A DNA stretch of 64,000 bases, taken from NCBI RefSeq assembly GCF_900111745.1, contig NZ_FOIJ01000002.1, forward strand, positions 620,001-684,000, given 5' to 3'. The notes under the pieces are model-generated. The model saw only the letters and a list, made by a program, of their open reading frames with translations. It was not told where the DNA came from and made no database searches. Of the stretch, positions 1 through 7,967 are shown piece by piece. The stretch's first letter is position 1; the number at the start of each line of letters is the position of its first letter. This DNA is from Stigmatella erecta (GTDB lineage Bacteria > Myxococcota > Myxococcia > Myxococcales > Myxococcaceae). The position numbers and the translations under genes are program-made.

Positions 1-908
1 TCCGCGAGGTCCACCTTGGAGCCGCTTGGCCGGCTGCTCGACGCCACGGCGGCAGGCGGCTTCGCCAGGCCTTCGGCGGACGGGCTGACCGAGCCCTGGA
101 GGCCCAGATTGTCCGCCACCCGGCGAATCAACTCCTCGGAGATGGACTCCTGGCGCGACAGGAACGCCTCGAAGAGGGCGTTGTCGCACAAGGTGTTGAT
201 GACGCGGGGGGTGCCGCCCGAGGCCTGATGGACCGCCAGCAGGGCCTCCGGTGTAAAGGGCATGCGGGGACAGCCCGCGAGCCGCAGCCGGTGCTTGATG
301 TAGGCCTCGGTGGACTCGGCGGTGAACGGCTCCAGCTTGTAGCGGAAGGCCACGCGCTGGGCGAGCGGCGGGTCCAGCTTGAGGTTCTTCTCGATCTCCG
401 GCAGCCCGAAGAACACGAAGGAGATGAGCTTGCGCTCGGGCACTTCCAGGTTCAGCAGCCCCCGGAACTCCTCCATCAGCTCCCGGGTCTCCAGCATCTG
501 CGCCTCGTCGATGAGGACGACGGCCTTCTTGCCGGACTCGTAGATCTGCAGGAGCCGCTGGTAGAGCTGGGACAGGAGCGCCAGCTTCTCCTGGGCGGGG
601 TTCTCCACGCCGAGCTGGAGGGCAATGCGGCGCAGGAGCCAGTTGGCGGTGATGCCCGAGTGGATGATGACGAGCAGCGCCGCCTCGTACTCGGCCTCCG
701 GGAGCGAATCGAGCATCCGCCGCGCCAGCGTCGTCTTCCCCGCGCCAATGTCACCGACAAGGATGGACAGGCCCTTCATGTAGCTGACGGCGTGCATCAG
801 CCGGGTGAGTGCCTGCGAGTGCTGGACGGAGTTGTAATAGAACCGGCTCACCGGCGCGTTGGAGAACGGCTCCGTCGTGAGCTCGAAGAAATCGATGTAG
901 GTCGTCAT
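1..908 (-). CDS. AAA+ ATPase, ExeA/GspA-like secretion ATPase (3' end cut by window edge)
   Basis: The reading frame starts at an ATG (906-908) and stays open to the left edge, so the C-terminus is missing. The first ~300 residues are an AAA ATPase: the N-terminus resembles the short leader of ExeA/GspA-type secretion ATPases (Phe-Phe-Glu-Leu then Glu-Pro-Phe), Walker A is GDIGAGKTTLAR near residue 60, Walker B is VVLIDEAQM near residue 140, and a C-terminal GGTPRVINTLCDNAL sensor-like stretch is also typical of that group. Such ATPases are cytoplasmic or membrane-associated and assist assembly of secretion or exopolysaccharide machinery; which one is served here cannot be read from the sequence. 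It lies 18 bp downstream of the TPR gene on the same strand and probably shares its transcript. Confidence 0.8.
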   Translation of the reverse strand, partial: MTTYIDFFELTTEPFSNAPVSRFYYNSVQHSQALTRLMHAVSYMKGLSILVGDIGAGKTTLARRMLDSLPEAEYEAALLVIIHSGITANWLLRRIALQLGVENPAQEKLALLSQLYQRLLQIYESGKKAVVLIDEAQMLETRELMEEFRGLLNLEVPERKLISFVFFGLPEIEKNLKLDPPLAQRVAFRYKLEPFTAESTEAYIKHRLRLAGCPRMPFTPEALLAVHQASGGTPRVINTLCDNALFEAFLSRQESISEELIRRVADNLGLQGSVSPSAEGLAKPPAAVASSSRPSGSKVDLA

Positions 909-926
909 AGGCTCCGCCGGACTGAA

Positions 927-3900
927 CTAAACGTAGCCTACTTTGCGCGCCTTGGGGGTGCCCACCCCGGAAGTGGCCGCTCGCGGGGGGACGGCGGCCG
1001 GAGCCGGCGTCAGCGGGTCATCCTCGGGCTCGGTCAGCTCCGCCAGCCGCGCCGCCTGAGACGAGACATCGCGGTACTTCGGGTCGAGGGCGGCCACGCG
1101 CTGGTAGTGGTAGAGCGCCTTGCCGTTCTCCCCCGTGCCCTCGTAGGCCGTGGCCAGCTCGAAGCCCAGCGCCTTGGCGGCCTCGCCCGTGGCGTGCGGA
1201 TGGGCCAGGCCCTCGCGGAAGATCTCCACCGCCTCGGTGTGCTCGCCCCGCATGCCGTGGAGCATGCCGAGCATGGTGATGCAGTCCAGCTCGCGCTTCT
1301 TGCCCACGCAGCCCTGGCGCGCCACGCGGAACTCCCCGAGCGCGTCGTCGGTGAGGCCCATTTCCTTGTAGGCGATGCCCAGATCGTAGTGGGTGTCCAC
1401 GTCCTCGGGCTTCACCACCTTCTCCAGGCCCTTCTTGAACTCGGCGAACACCTCTTCGACCGAGTACTGGAAGTCGTCCTCCGCCGCCGGGGCGGGCGTC
1501 CCGCCCAGGTTGTCGATCTCCCCGGCCAGCTCCGCCGCCAGGTCGAACGCGTCGCGCCCCTCGGACTCCTCGCCCAGCGGCTGCACGGCGGGCACCGCCG
1601 ACTCGGCCGTCTCGGTCTCCTGCGTCGTCGAGGCCTCGCCGCCCGCCTCCAGCGCCTCCAGCCGCGCCATCAGCTCGCTGGCCCGCGCGTGGCCCGGGAA
1701 GGCGATCATCACCGTCTCGAGGATCTCCCGCGCCTCCTCGGCCAGCCCCTGATCCAGGAAGAAGCTTGCCTCGTCGCACTCCTCGGACGCAGGCTCTTCC
1801 TCGGAGGCGGCCTCCGCCACGGGCTCGGCGGCAGGCGCCTCGTCCTCCGGAGCGAAGGGCTCGTCCGCGGGCGGCTCCATGGCCAGCACGGCGCCCACGA
1901 CGGTGGTGGCCTCTTCCGGCTCGTCCGGGTAGTCCAGCCCGGTGGAAACGGAGACCTCGGGCTCGCTGTCGAACGGCTCGTCGTCCAGCGGACGCGCCCC
2001 GACGCGGGTGGGCAGCGCCTCGTCGTCATCCCCCAGCAGGGGCTGCGCGGAGGCATGCTGGAGCAGATCGGCCGACGGCACGGACGGACGCGTGGGGGGC
2101 GGCTCGTCCTCGTCCCCGAGGGCCATGCCCTCCAGCCCCGTCTCGGAGACGATGGGCTCATCGTCCTCGGCGGGCTCCTCCACCAGGTACTCGGAGGACT
2201 CGGGCCTCACGTCGGCGAAGGAGGTGTCGTCCTCACTGCCCGCCAGGAGCGGCTCATCGACGAAGGTGGACGACGGCTCGTCGCCCAGCAGCACCCCACT
2301 TGCCAGCACCTCGTCGCTGGTGTCGGGGGACAGCATCTCGTCATCGGAGCCGTAGAAGGAGTCCTCTCCGGTGACGACGGTCTCGCCCACCAGCGTCTCG
2401 TCGCTGATGATCGTGGACTCGTGGCCCTCATCGACGATCTCGTCGGAGTCCACCCCCGACAGGGTGGCCAGCGCCAGATCGTCCCCGGGAGGCTGCGCGA
2501 GCGCGTCATCCGGCGGATCCGCGACGACGATCTCCTCGTCGTTGGACTCGACCAGGATGGCGTCCTCGCCCACGGACTCCACGTGAGCCGCCTGCTGCAC
2601 TTCCTGCGGCTCCAGCCGGAGCACCACGAGGAACGCGGGCACCTCCGGGTGGGAGGGGTTCTGCTGAAGGATCGTGGCCAGGTAGGGCTGCGCGCGCTGC
2701 ACGTCCGAGCGGCGCGTGCACAGCCGCAGCACGTTGAGCAGCTGCTCGGAGGCCTGCGCGGTGTTCCCCGCGGCGACGTAGATGTTGTACGCCTTCTCGT
2801 GCGCGTCGAGGTTCTCGGGATCGACGGCGAAGATCTTCCGCAGGTGCTCGAGCGCTTTGTCGTGGAGCCCGTACTTGACGTAGACGTCGGTCTCCGTGAG
2901 CAGCTTGGCGAGCTGATCCCGGGTGAGCCCCCCTGGGGGCGGTGTCGCCGGGACCGCCGCGGCGGGGGCAGGCCGGGGCACGGGGGCCGGTGTCGCGGGG
3001 GTAGGCGCGGGCGCGGCGGCCGCAGGAGCCGGGGCGCGCGCAGGCACAGGCGCCGGGGTCGGAACGGGCGCGGGCGCGGCGGCGCGCGCGGGGGCACGGG
3101 CAGGCGCCTGGGCCCGCGAGACGGCCGCGGCCTGGGCGCTCCTCGCGAGCAGCTCCGGATCCTGGGGGTCCAGCTCGGCGATCTTGTCCCAGACGCCGTT
3201 GGCCTCCTGGGCACTGCCATTGTCCTGATGGACCTTGGCCAGCTCCTTGTAGACGGAGATCGTCTTGGCGGTCTGCCCCAGGCCCTGGAACGCCTGGGCG
3301 AGCATGCTCAGCGTCTCGACGTCCCGGCCGTCGGCCTTGAAGGCCACCTGGAGCTTGGCCAGGGCACGCTTCTGGTCGCCCTTGGCGAGGTACCCGGAGG
3401 CCAGCTCCTTGGCGAGCGCGATGTTGTCGGGCTCCAGCGCGGACAGGCGCTCGGCCACGCGCTGGTAGTCATCGGCCCGGGCATTCTTCTTGAGGTACTC
3501 GGCGGCGCGGGAGAACTCCTGCACGGCCTCGGCCGTCATGTTCTCGCGCGCGTACAGCTCGGCCAGCTTGATCTTCGACGCCACGTTCTCGGGGTCGAGA
3601 TCGACCATCCGCTTGAGCGTGTCGAGCGAGGCCTTGGTATCGCCTGCCTTGTCGTGGTGATTGGCGACGATCTGGAAGTACGCCATCGCCTCGGACATCA
3701 GCCCGAGCTGCTGGTGGAGCTCCGCCAGCTTCAGGTTCACGTCCAGCAGGTTCGGATTGAGCTTGAGGACCTGCTTGTAGAGGGCGACGGCCTTCAGGAA
3801 GAAGCCATCCGAGGAGTAGCTCTCGGCGACCTTGGTGAAGAAGTGCGCGGCCTGAACGTTGTCGTTCTTCTTCTGGTACAGCTCGCCCATCTTCTGGAGG

Positions 3901-4016
3901 ACCCGCACGTCCTTCGGGTCGGCCTCCAGGACCTTCTGGTACTCCTTGATGGCCTTGTCGTAGGCGCCCTTCGCGACGAGCTTCGCGGCGGCTTCGATGA
4001 TCTTGTTCTTGTCCAT
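927..4016 (-). CDS. Large TPR-repeat protein with acidic central region
   Basis: Product of 1029 residues. Residues 1-310 are a run of tetratricopeptide repeats (first one near residues 17-50, with the alternating Ala/Gly/Tyr/Pro pattern). A Pro/Ala-rich linker of about 70 residues follows (310-375), then another TPR-like pair (375-450). Residues ~450-790 form a very acidic, Ser/Asp/Glu-rich, low-complexity region. A second TPR block (~860-980) and a Pro/Ala tail close the protein. No signal peptide or membrane segment is visible, so it should be cytoplasmic. TPR arrays act as protein-binding scaffolds; the partner is unknown. The ATG at 4014-4016 gives the best TPR start. The gene lies 179 bp downstream of accC and just upstream of the secretion-type ATPase, a possible functional pair. 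Confidence 0.85.
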   Translation of the reverse strand: MDKNKIIEAAAKLVAKGAYDKAIKEYQKVLEADPKDVRVLQKMGELYQKKNDNVQAAHFFTKVAESYSSDGFFLKAVALYKQVLKLNPNLLDVNLKLAELHQQLGLMSEAMAYFQIVANHHDKAGDTKASLDTLKRMVDLDPENVASKIKLAELYARENMTAEAVQEFSRAAEYLKKNARADDYQRVAERLSALEPDNIALAKELASGYLAKGDQKRALAKLQVAFKADGRDVETLSMLAQAFQGLGQTAKTISVYKELAKVHQDNGSAQEANGVWDKIAELDPQDPELLARSAQAAAVSRAQAPARAPARAAAPAPVPTPAPVPARAPAPAAAAPAPTPATPAPVPRPAPAAAVPATPPPGGLTRDQLAKLLTETDVYVKYGLHDKALEHLRKIFAVDPENLDAHEKAYNIYVAAGNTAQASEQLLNVLRLCTRRSDVQRAQPYLATILQQNPSHPEVPAFLVVLRLEPQEVQQAAHVESVGEDAILVESNDEEIVVADPPDDALAQPPGDDLALATLSGVDSDEIVDEGHESTIISDETLVGETVVTGEDSFYGSDDEMLSPDTSDEVLASGVLLGDEPSSTFVDEPLLAGSEDDTSFADVRPESSEYLVEEPAEDDEPIVSETGLEGMALGDEDEPPPTRPSVPSADLLQHASAQPLLGDDDEALPTRVGARPLDDEPFDSEPEVSVSTGLDYPDEPEEATTVVGAVLAMEPPADEPFAPEDEAPAAEPVAEAASEEEPASEECDEASFFLDQGLAEEAREILETVMIAFPGHARASELMARLEALEAGGEASTTQETETAESAVPAVQPLGEESEGRDAFDLAAELAGEIDNLGGTPAPAAEDDFQYSVEEVFAEFKKGLEKVVKPEDVDTHYDLGIAYKEMGLTDDALGEFRVARQGCVGKKRELDCITMLGMLHGMRGEHTEAVEIFREGLAHPHATGEAAKALGFELATAYEGTGENGKALYHYQRVAALDPKYRDVSSQAARLAELTEPEDDPLTPAPAAVPPRAATSGVGTPKARKVGYV

Positions 4017-4195
4017 CGAGCAGGGCTTCCGACCAGGCTAACCCCTTGAAACCACTTGGGGTTCCTGCACTCCAAGAGAATGAAAGGCGAGAGGAGAGGA
4101 GGCTATCGGAATCCTCCAACGCGGGTCAAGAAATCGAGCCTGCCTGCTCCAAGAAGGATCAGCAGTCTGGATGACGAGCGGGCAGGCAGGCAGGC

Positions 4196-5581
4196 CTACG
4201 GGGTCTCCTCGATGGCCTTCTTGAGGCGGTGCGTGCCCGTCTCGCTCGCCAGGAGGCGCTCCACGAAGCGCGTGTCGTAGTTGCCCTCCTGGAAGGACTC
4301 CTCCGCCAGGGCGGCCCGGTGGAAGGGGATGTTGGTGCGGATGCCCTCCACCACGTACTCCGAGAGCGCCCGCTGCATCCGGCGGATGGCCGTGGGCCGG
4401 TCCTCGGCGTGGACGATCAGCTTCGAGAGCAAGCTGTCGTAGTGCGGGAGCACCGTGTAGTTCTCGTACGCAGCGGAGTCTACCCGGACGCCGTAGCCGC
4501 CCGGGACGCTGTAGCCGGTAATCTTCCCGGGCCAGGGCGCGAAGGTGACCGGGTCCTCGGCGTTCACGCGGCACTCGATGGCCGCCCCGCGCATCTGGAT
4601 GTCCTCCTGCTTGAAGCGCAGGGGGTGGCCATAGGCCATGCGGATCTGCTCGCGCACCAGGTCCACGCCCGTGACGAGCTCCGTCACCGGGTGCTCCACC
4701 TGGATGCGGGTGTTCATTTCCATGAAATAGAACTGTCCGCGCTCATCCAGCAGGTACTCGATGGTGCCCACGTTGTTGTAGCGCAGCTTGCGCATCGCCT
4801 CGACGGAGACGCGCCCCATCTCCGCGCGCAGCTCCGGCGTGAGCGCCGGCGAGGGGCTCTCCTCGATGAGCTTCTGGTGCCGGCGCTGCACCGAGCACTC
4901 ACGCTCGCCCAGGTGGATGATGTTGCCGTGCTCGTCGGCGGCGATCTGGATCTCGATGTGGCGCGGCTTCTCCACGTACCGCTCGATGTAGAGATCGCCA
5001 TTGTTGAAGCTGGCCACCGCCTCGGCCGCCGCGGTGGAGAACGCCTGCGCCAGCACGCTCGGCTCGCGGACGATCTTCATCCCCTTGCCGCCGCCGCCCG
5101 CGGCCGCCTTGAGGATGACCGGGAAGCCAATCTCCTTGGCGAAGACCTCCGCCTCCCGGGCGTCCTTCAGCACGTGGGGGCTGCCGGGCAGCAGCGGCAT
5201 GCCCGCCTCGAGCGCGGCCTTGCGGGCCCGCACCTTGTTGCCCATGAGCCGGAGCATCTCGGGCCGGGGGCCAATGAAGCGGATCTTGCAGCTCTCGCAC
5301 ACCTCGGCGAACTCGGCGTTCTCCGAGAGGAAGCCGTAGCCCGGATGGATAGCGTCCGCCCGGGTGATTTCCGCCGCGGACAGCAGCTGGGGAATGTTGA
5401 GGTAGCTCTCCTTGGACGGCGGCGGCCCGATGCACACCGACTCGTCGGCGAAGCGCACGTGCAGCGCATTGCTATCCGCCGTGGAGTGCACCGCCACCGT
5501 GGCGATTCCCAGCTCCCGGCATGCACGGATGACCCGCAGGGCAATCTCCCCACGATTGGCGATCAGCACTTTCTTGAACAC
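4196..5581 (-). CDS. accC: Acetyl-CoA carboxylase biotin carboxylase subunit
   Basis: ATP-dependent carboxylation of the biotin on AccB, the first half-reaction of malonyl-CoA synthesis for fatty acids, in the cytoplasm. The 461-residue product has the family length and order: N-terminal [16 protein letters not shown], the ATP-grasp glycine-rich loop ([12 protein letters not shown], ~160-170), the metal/ATP region with [14 protein letters not shown] (~290) and the C-terminal biotin carboxylase domain. The start is a GTG preceded by GAGGAG at 8 bases. It lies 56 bp downstream of accB on the same strand, the usual accB-accC operon. Confidence 0.97.
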   Translation of the reverse strand: MFKKVLIANRGEIALRVIRACRELGIATVAVHSTADSNALHVRFADESVCIGPPPSKESYLNIPQLLSAAEITRADAIHPGYGFLSENAEFAEVCESCKIRFIGPRPEMLRLMGNKVRARKAALEAGMPLLPGSPHVLKDAREAEVFAKEIGFPVILKAAAGGGGKGMKIVREPSVLAQAFSTAAAEAVASFNNGDLYIERYVEKPRHIEIQIAADEHGNIIHLGERECSVQRRHQKLIEESPSPALTPELRAEMGRVSVEAMRKLRYNNVGTIEYLLDERGQFYFMEMNTRIQVEHPVTELVTGVDLVREQIRMAYGHPLRFKQEDIQMRGAAIECRVNAEDPVTFAPWPGKITGYSVPGGYGVRVDSAAYENYTVLPHYDSLLSKLIVHAEDRPTAIRRMQRALSEYVVEGIRTNIPFHRAALAEESFQEGNYDTRFVERLLASETGTHRLKKAIEETP

Positions 5582-5637
5582 GCTCAGAACTCCTCGCGGC
5601 TACGCGGGGACCGGCCCTCCGGGGCCGGTCCCGAGGG

Positions 5638-6213
5638 CTACGCTGGCTCGATGCGGAAGAGCGCTTGACCGAACTCGACGGGCTGCCCGTTCTCGACCAG
5701 GATCTCCGCCACCCGGCCCGCCATCTCGGACTCGATCTCGTTCATCAACTTCATGGCCTCGACGATGCAGAGCACCTGGCCCTTCTTCACCACCGTGCCC
5801 ACCTCCGCGAAGGAGGGCTGGTCCGGGGCCGGGGTCCGGTAGAACGTCCCCACGAACGGGCTGGTGATGAGCTGGCCGGGCTTCTGCGCGGCCGCCGCGG
5901 GGGCCGCCGCCGCCGCGGGCGCCGGGGCCGAGGCCCGTGCAGGCGCCGGGTACTCCGCCGCGGGCACGGGGCTCACCGAGGGGCTCACCGGCGCCGCATG
6001 AACGATCGTGGGCGCGGGGCCATGTCCCCGGCGGATGTACAGCCGCTCATCGCCCCGCTGCCACACCAACCTCGTGACGTCCGAGGCCTCCAGCATCTCC
6101 ACGATCTGCCGGAGCGCTTCCACATCCAGGGACGTCACCGCCCCTGCTTCTCGCTCTCCACCGGCAGGCGCGGATCCGCTCTCCGACCGGGACACCTTGC
6201 GCTTCGTCGCCAT
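5638..6213 (-). CDS. accB: Acetyl-CoA carboxylase biotin carboxyl carrier protein
   Basis: Carries the biotin that shuttles CO2 from AccC to the carboxyltransferase. The 191-residue product has a short N-terminal helical region, a Pro/Ala-rich flexible linker (~70-110) and a C-terminal biotinyl domain. The domain holds the biotinylation motif EAMKLMNE with the modified Lys near residue 155, and the SPFVGTFYR strand typical of AccB. It is followed by accC and preceded, 30 bp upstream, by efp. The efp-accB-accC order is common in proteobacteria and suggests co-transcription. Confidence 0.97.
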   Translation of the reverse strand: MATKRKVSRSESGSAPAGGEREAGAVTSLDVEALRQIVEMLEASDVTRLVWQRGDERLYIRRGHGPAPTIVHAAPVSPSVSPVPAAEYPAPARASAPAPAAAAAPAAAAQKPGQLITSPFVGTFYRTPAPDQPSFAEVGTVVKKGQVLCIVEAMKLMNEIESEMAGRVAEILVENGQPVEFGQALFRIEPA

Positions 6214-6243
6214 GAATCCCCTCCGTCCGGAACCGTGACCGGC

Positions 6244-6822
6244 TCAGCCCGCCGTGGCCACGCGCGTGAGGTACTTGCCATCGCGCGTGTCGATTTTCAG
6301 CACGTCGCCCTCGTTGATGAAGAGCGGAACGTTGACCGAGTAGCCCGTCTCCAGCTCGGCCGGCTTCAGCGCGCCCGACACCGTGTCGCCGCGCACGCCC
6401 GGATCACACTTGGTGACCTTCAGATCCACCGAGTTGGGCAGCGTCACGCCGATGGCCTTGCCGTTGTAGAAGAGCACCGAGGCGTTGATGTTCTCCTTCA
6501 GGAAGTTCTTGGACTCGCCGAGCACCTTCTCGCTGAGGAAGGTCTGCTCGAAGCTCTTCGTGTCCATGAAGTAGTAGTCCTCGCCCTGGAGATACAGGTA
6601 CTGCATCTCCTTCTCCTCGATGTCGGGCTTGCCCACCTTCTCGCCGGACTTCAGGGTGGGCTGCAGCACGCGCCCCGTTAGCAGGCTGCGGATCGTCGTG
6701 CGCACGAACGCGGAGCCCTTGCCAGGCTTGACGTGCTGGAACTCGACGATTTCGAACGGCTCGCCGTCGATCTCGATCTTGAGGCCCTTGCGGAACTCGG
6801 AGGTATCAATGACACCGGCCAT
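6244..6822 (-). CDS. efp: Translation elongation factor P
   Basis: Relieves ribosome stalling at polyproline stretches, which matters here because many neighbouring proteins have Pro-rich linkers. The 192-residue product covers the three barrel domains: KOW-like N-terminal domain (MAGVIDTSEFRKG start), central OB domain and C-terminal OB domain (family motif NVPLFINEGDVLKIDTRDG at ~165-185). The loop tip reads HVKPGKGSAF, so the modified residue is a Lys, as in EF-P proteins that receive beta-lysine, rather than Arg. A modifying enzyme is not in the window. Confidence 0.97.
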   Translation of the reverse strand: MAGVIDTSEFRKGLKIEIDGEPFEIVEFQHVKPGKGSAFVRTTIRSLLTGRVLQPTLKSGEKVGKPDIEEKEMQYLYLQGEDYYFMDTKSFEQTFLSEKVLGESKNFLKENINASVLFYNGKAIGVTLPNSVDLKVTKCDPGVRGDTVSGALKPAELETGYSVNVPLFINEGDVLKIDTRDGKYLTRVATAG

Positions 6823-6928
6823 GGGACAGCTCCTTCGGACTACTGAAAAAGTCCGGGGTGTCTAGCCGATGGCACTCCCCTTTGGAAAGGGGAAAGCAGT
6901 GGGGCAGCGCGTCGACTGCCCGGCTGCC

Positions 6929-7291
6929 CTACAATTCGGCGCGGACCTTCGGCGCGGTGACCCGCAGCACGTAGCGGCCCTTGCCGTAGTTTCCCTCGGC
7001 CCGGAGCGCCAGGATGAGGAAATACTCCGGGGACACCATGCGGATGAGCGTCAGCACCTTGTCGCTGTTGACGCTCAGCTCCGTCACGGTGCCCGTCTTG
7101 AGCACCTCGGCGGCGTTCTTGAGCTGGGTGAGCAGGTTGGCGTACTCCACCCAGGCCCCTCCCAGCTCCAGCTCCGCCGCATCCTCCTTTTGGTAGGTCT
7201 CGACCGAAATGCCGTCGAAGCCCATCACGCTGCACGCGAGGGCCCCATCGACCTGATTGACCACCGACTCCAGGTGTGCACGGAAGGACAT
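6929..7291 (-). CDS. Roadblock/LC7 domain protein (MglB-like fold)
   Basis: A 120-residue single-domain protein. The N-terminal helix is followed by a strand with ACSVMGFDGISVETY, the pattern of Roadblock/LC7 proteins (a hydrophobic strand ending in a Gly-Asp-Gly turn). A long helix with a threonine- and valine-rich strand and a final YFLILALRAEGNYGKGRY hairpin complete the fold. In myxobacteria this fold includes MglB, the GTPase-activating partner of MglA in polarity control. This protein is a divergent relative, not MglB itself, and no small GTPase gene is adjacent. It sits between the pilQ-side lipoprotein and efp on the same strand, 107 bp upstream of efp. A link to polarity is inference. 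Confidence 0.7.
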   Translation of the reverse strand: MSFRAHLESVVNQVDGALACSVMGFDGISVETYQKEDAAELELGGAWVEYANLLTQLKNAAEVLKTGTVTELSVNSDKVLTLIRMVSPEYFLILALRAEGNYGKGRYVLRVTAPKVRAEL

Positions 7292-7320
7292 GTCAGCAGA
7301 CTTTCAGTGTTCGTGAACGG

Positions 7321-7346
7321 AAAAGGCCGCCCCTTTCAGGCGGCCT
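7321..7346 (-). terminator. Rho-independent terminator downstream of the pilMNOPQ-lipoprotein run
   Basis: A perfect 8-bp stem (AGGCCGCC with GGCGGCCT, loop of 7) is followed on the minus strand by TTTTCC. It lies 22 bp past the stop of the lipoprotein gene and before the Roadblock gene, so it probably ends the pilus-assembly transcript. Confidence 0.65.
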
Positions 7347-7367
7347 GTCCCGGGCGGGGGAGGCCCC

Positions 7368-7937
7368 TCAGCACTGCTTGGGGTTGGCGCAGGCGCCCGT
7401 GCCATCGGACGGGGAGCCCACACACGACCCGACGATCCGGATGGGGAAGGTCGCCTCGTTCGACTCCACCGTGGTGCCCCCGGACGTCTTGCCCTTGAGC
7501 TTCACGGTCACGTACAGCGTGCTGCCCTCCGCCAGGTTGGGCACCTTCGCCTTCGCGCCGCTGGCGATCAGATCCAGGACGAGCACGCTGTCGGCAGCCC
7601 CCACCTGAATGAAGAAGGAGATGGGCAGGCTCTCGTCGTCGAAGCTGATCGCGGGCTTCTGGTTCTCGGCCCGGTAGCTGAAGATGATCTCTTCGCCGTA
7701 GAAATCATTGCGCTCGCCGGAGTTGCTGGGCTTGGCCGGCAGGGACGACGCGATGGTGAAGCTCGTGACGAACCTGTCGGAGCCGGCCTGCAGGGAGCCC
7801 GTGATTGGGGCGAGATCCGTGCGCTGGGAACAGTCAGGCCCCACCGGGGTGGAACCCAGGATCATGATGGCTTCGTTCCCGTTGACACAGGCCGAGGCAC
7901 CCATCGTGAGTGCCGCGATTAGCAACAAACGCTTCAT
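7368..7937 (-). CDS. Putative lipoprotein at the end of the pilMNOPQ operon
   Basis: No family is recognised. The second Met of the frame (7937) is preferred because GGAG lies 9 bases upstream and because it gives a clean signal peptide: MKRLLLIAALTMGASAC, with a lipobox ending ASAC. The mature part (~170 residues) is mostly predicted beta strands. It has Cys residues at the start of the mature protein and at the C-terminus (three in the last ~20 residues, ending in Cys), suggesting disulfides in the periplasm or at the outer membrane. It begins 30 bp after pilQ and ends at a terminator, so it is probably co-transcribed with the secretin gene. A role as a secretin accessory (for example a pilotin-like function) is possible but not shown. 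Confidence 0.75.
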   Translation of the reverse strand: MKRLLLIAALTMGASACVNGNEAIMILGSTPVGPDCSQRTDLAPITGSLQAGSDRFVTSFTIASSLPAKPSNSGERNDFYGEEIIFSYRAENQKPAISFDDESLPISFFIQVGAADSVLVLDLIASGAKAKVPNLAEGSTLYVTVKLKGKTSGGTTVESNEATFPIRIVGSCVGSPSDGTGACANPKQC

Positions 7938-7967
7938 CGAAGTGAACTCCATGAAGAGGGCTCCCGG

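Noticed and set aside
228-4049. A 1273-codon open frame on the plus strand across the TPR gene
   Set aside because: Antisense shadow of the TPR gene in high-GC DNA; low-complexity composition rich in Leu/Gly/Arg, no family resemblance.
6875-6900. CCCCTTT/AAAGGGG hairpin between efp and the Roadblock gene as a terminator
   Set aside because: Short stem with a two-base loop and no T tract on the minus strand.
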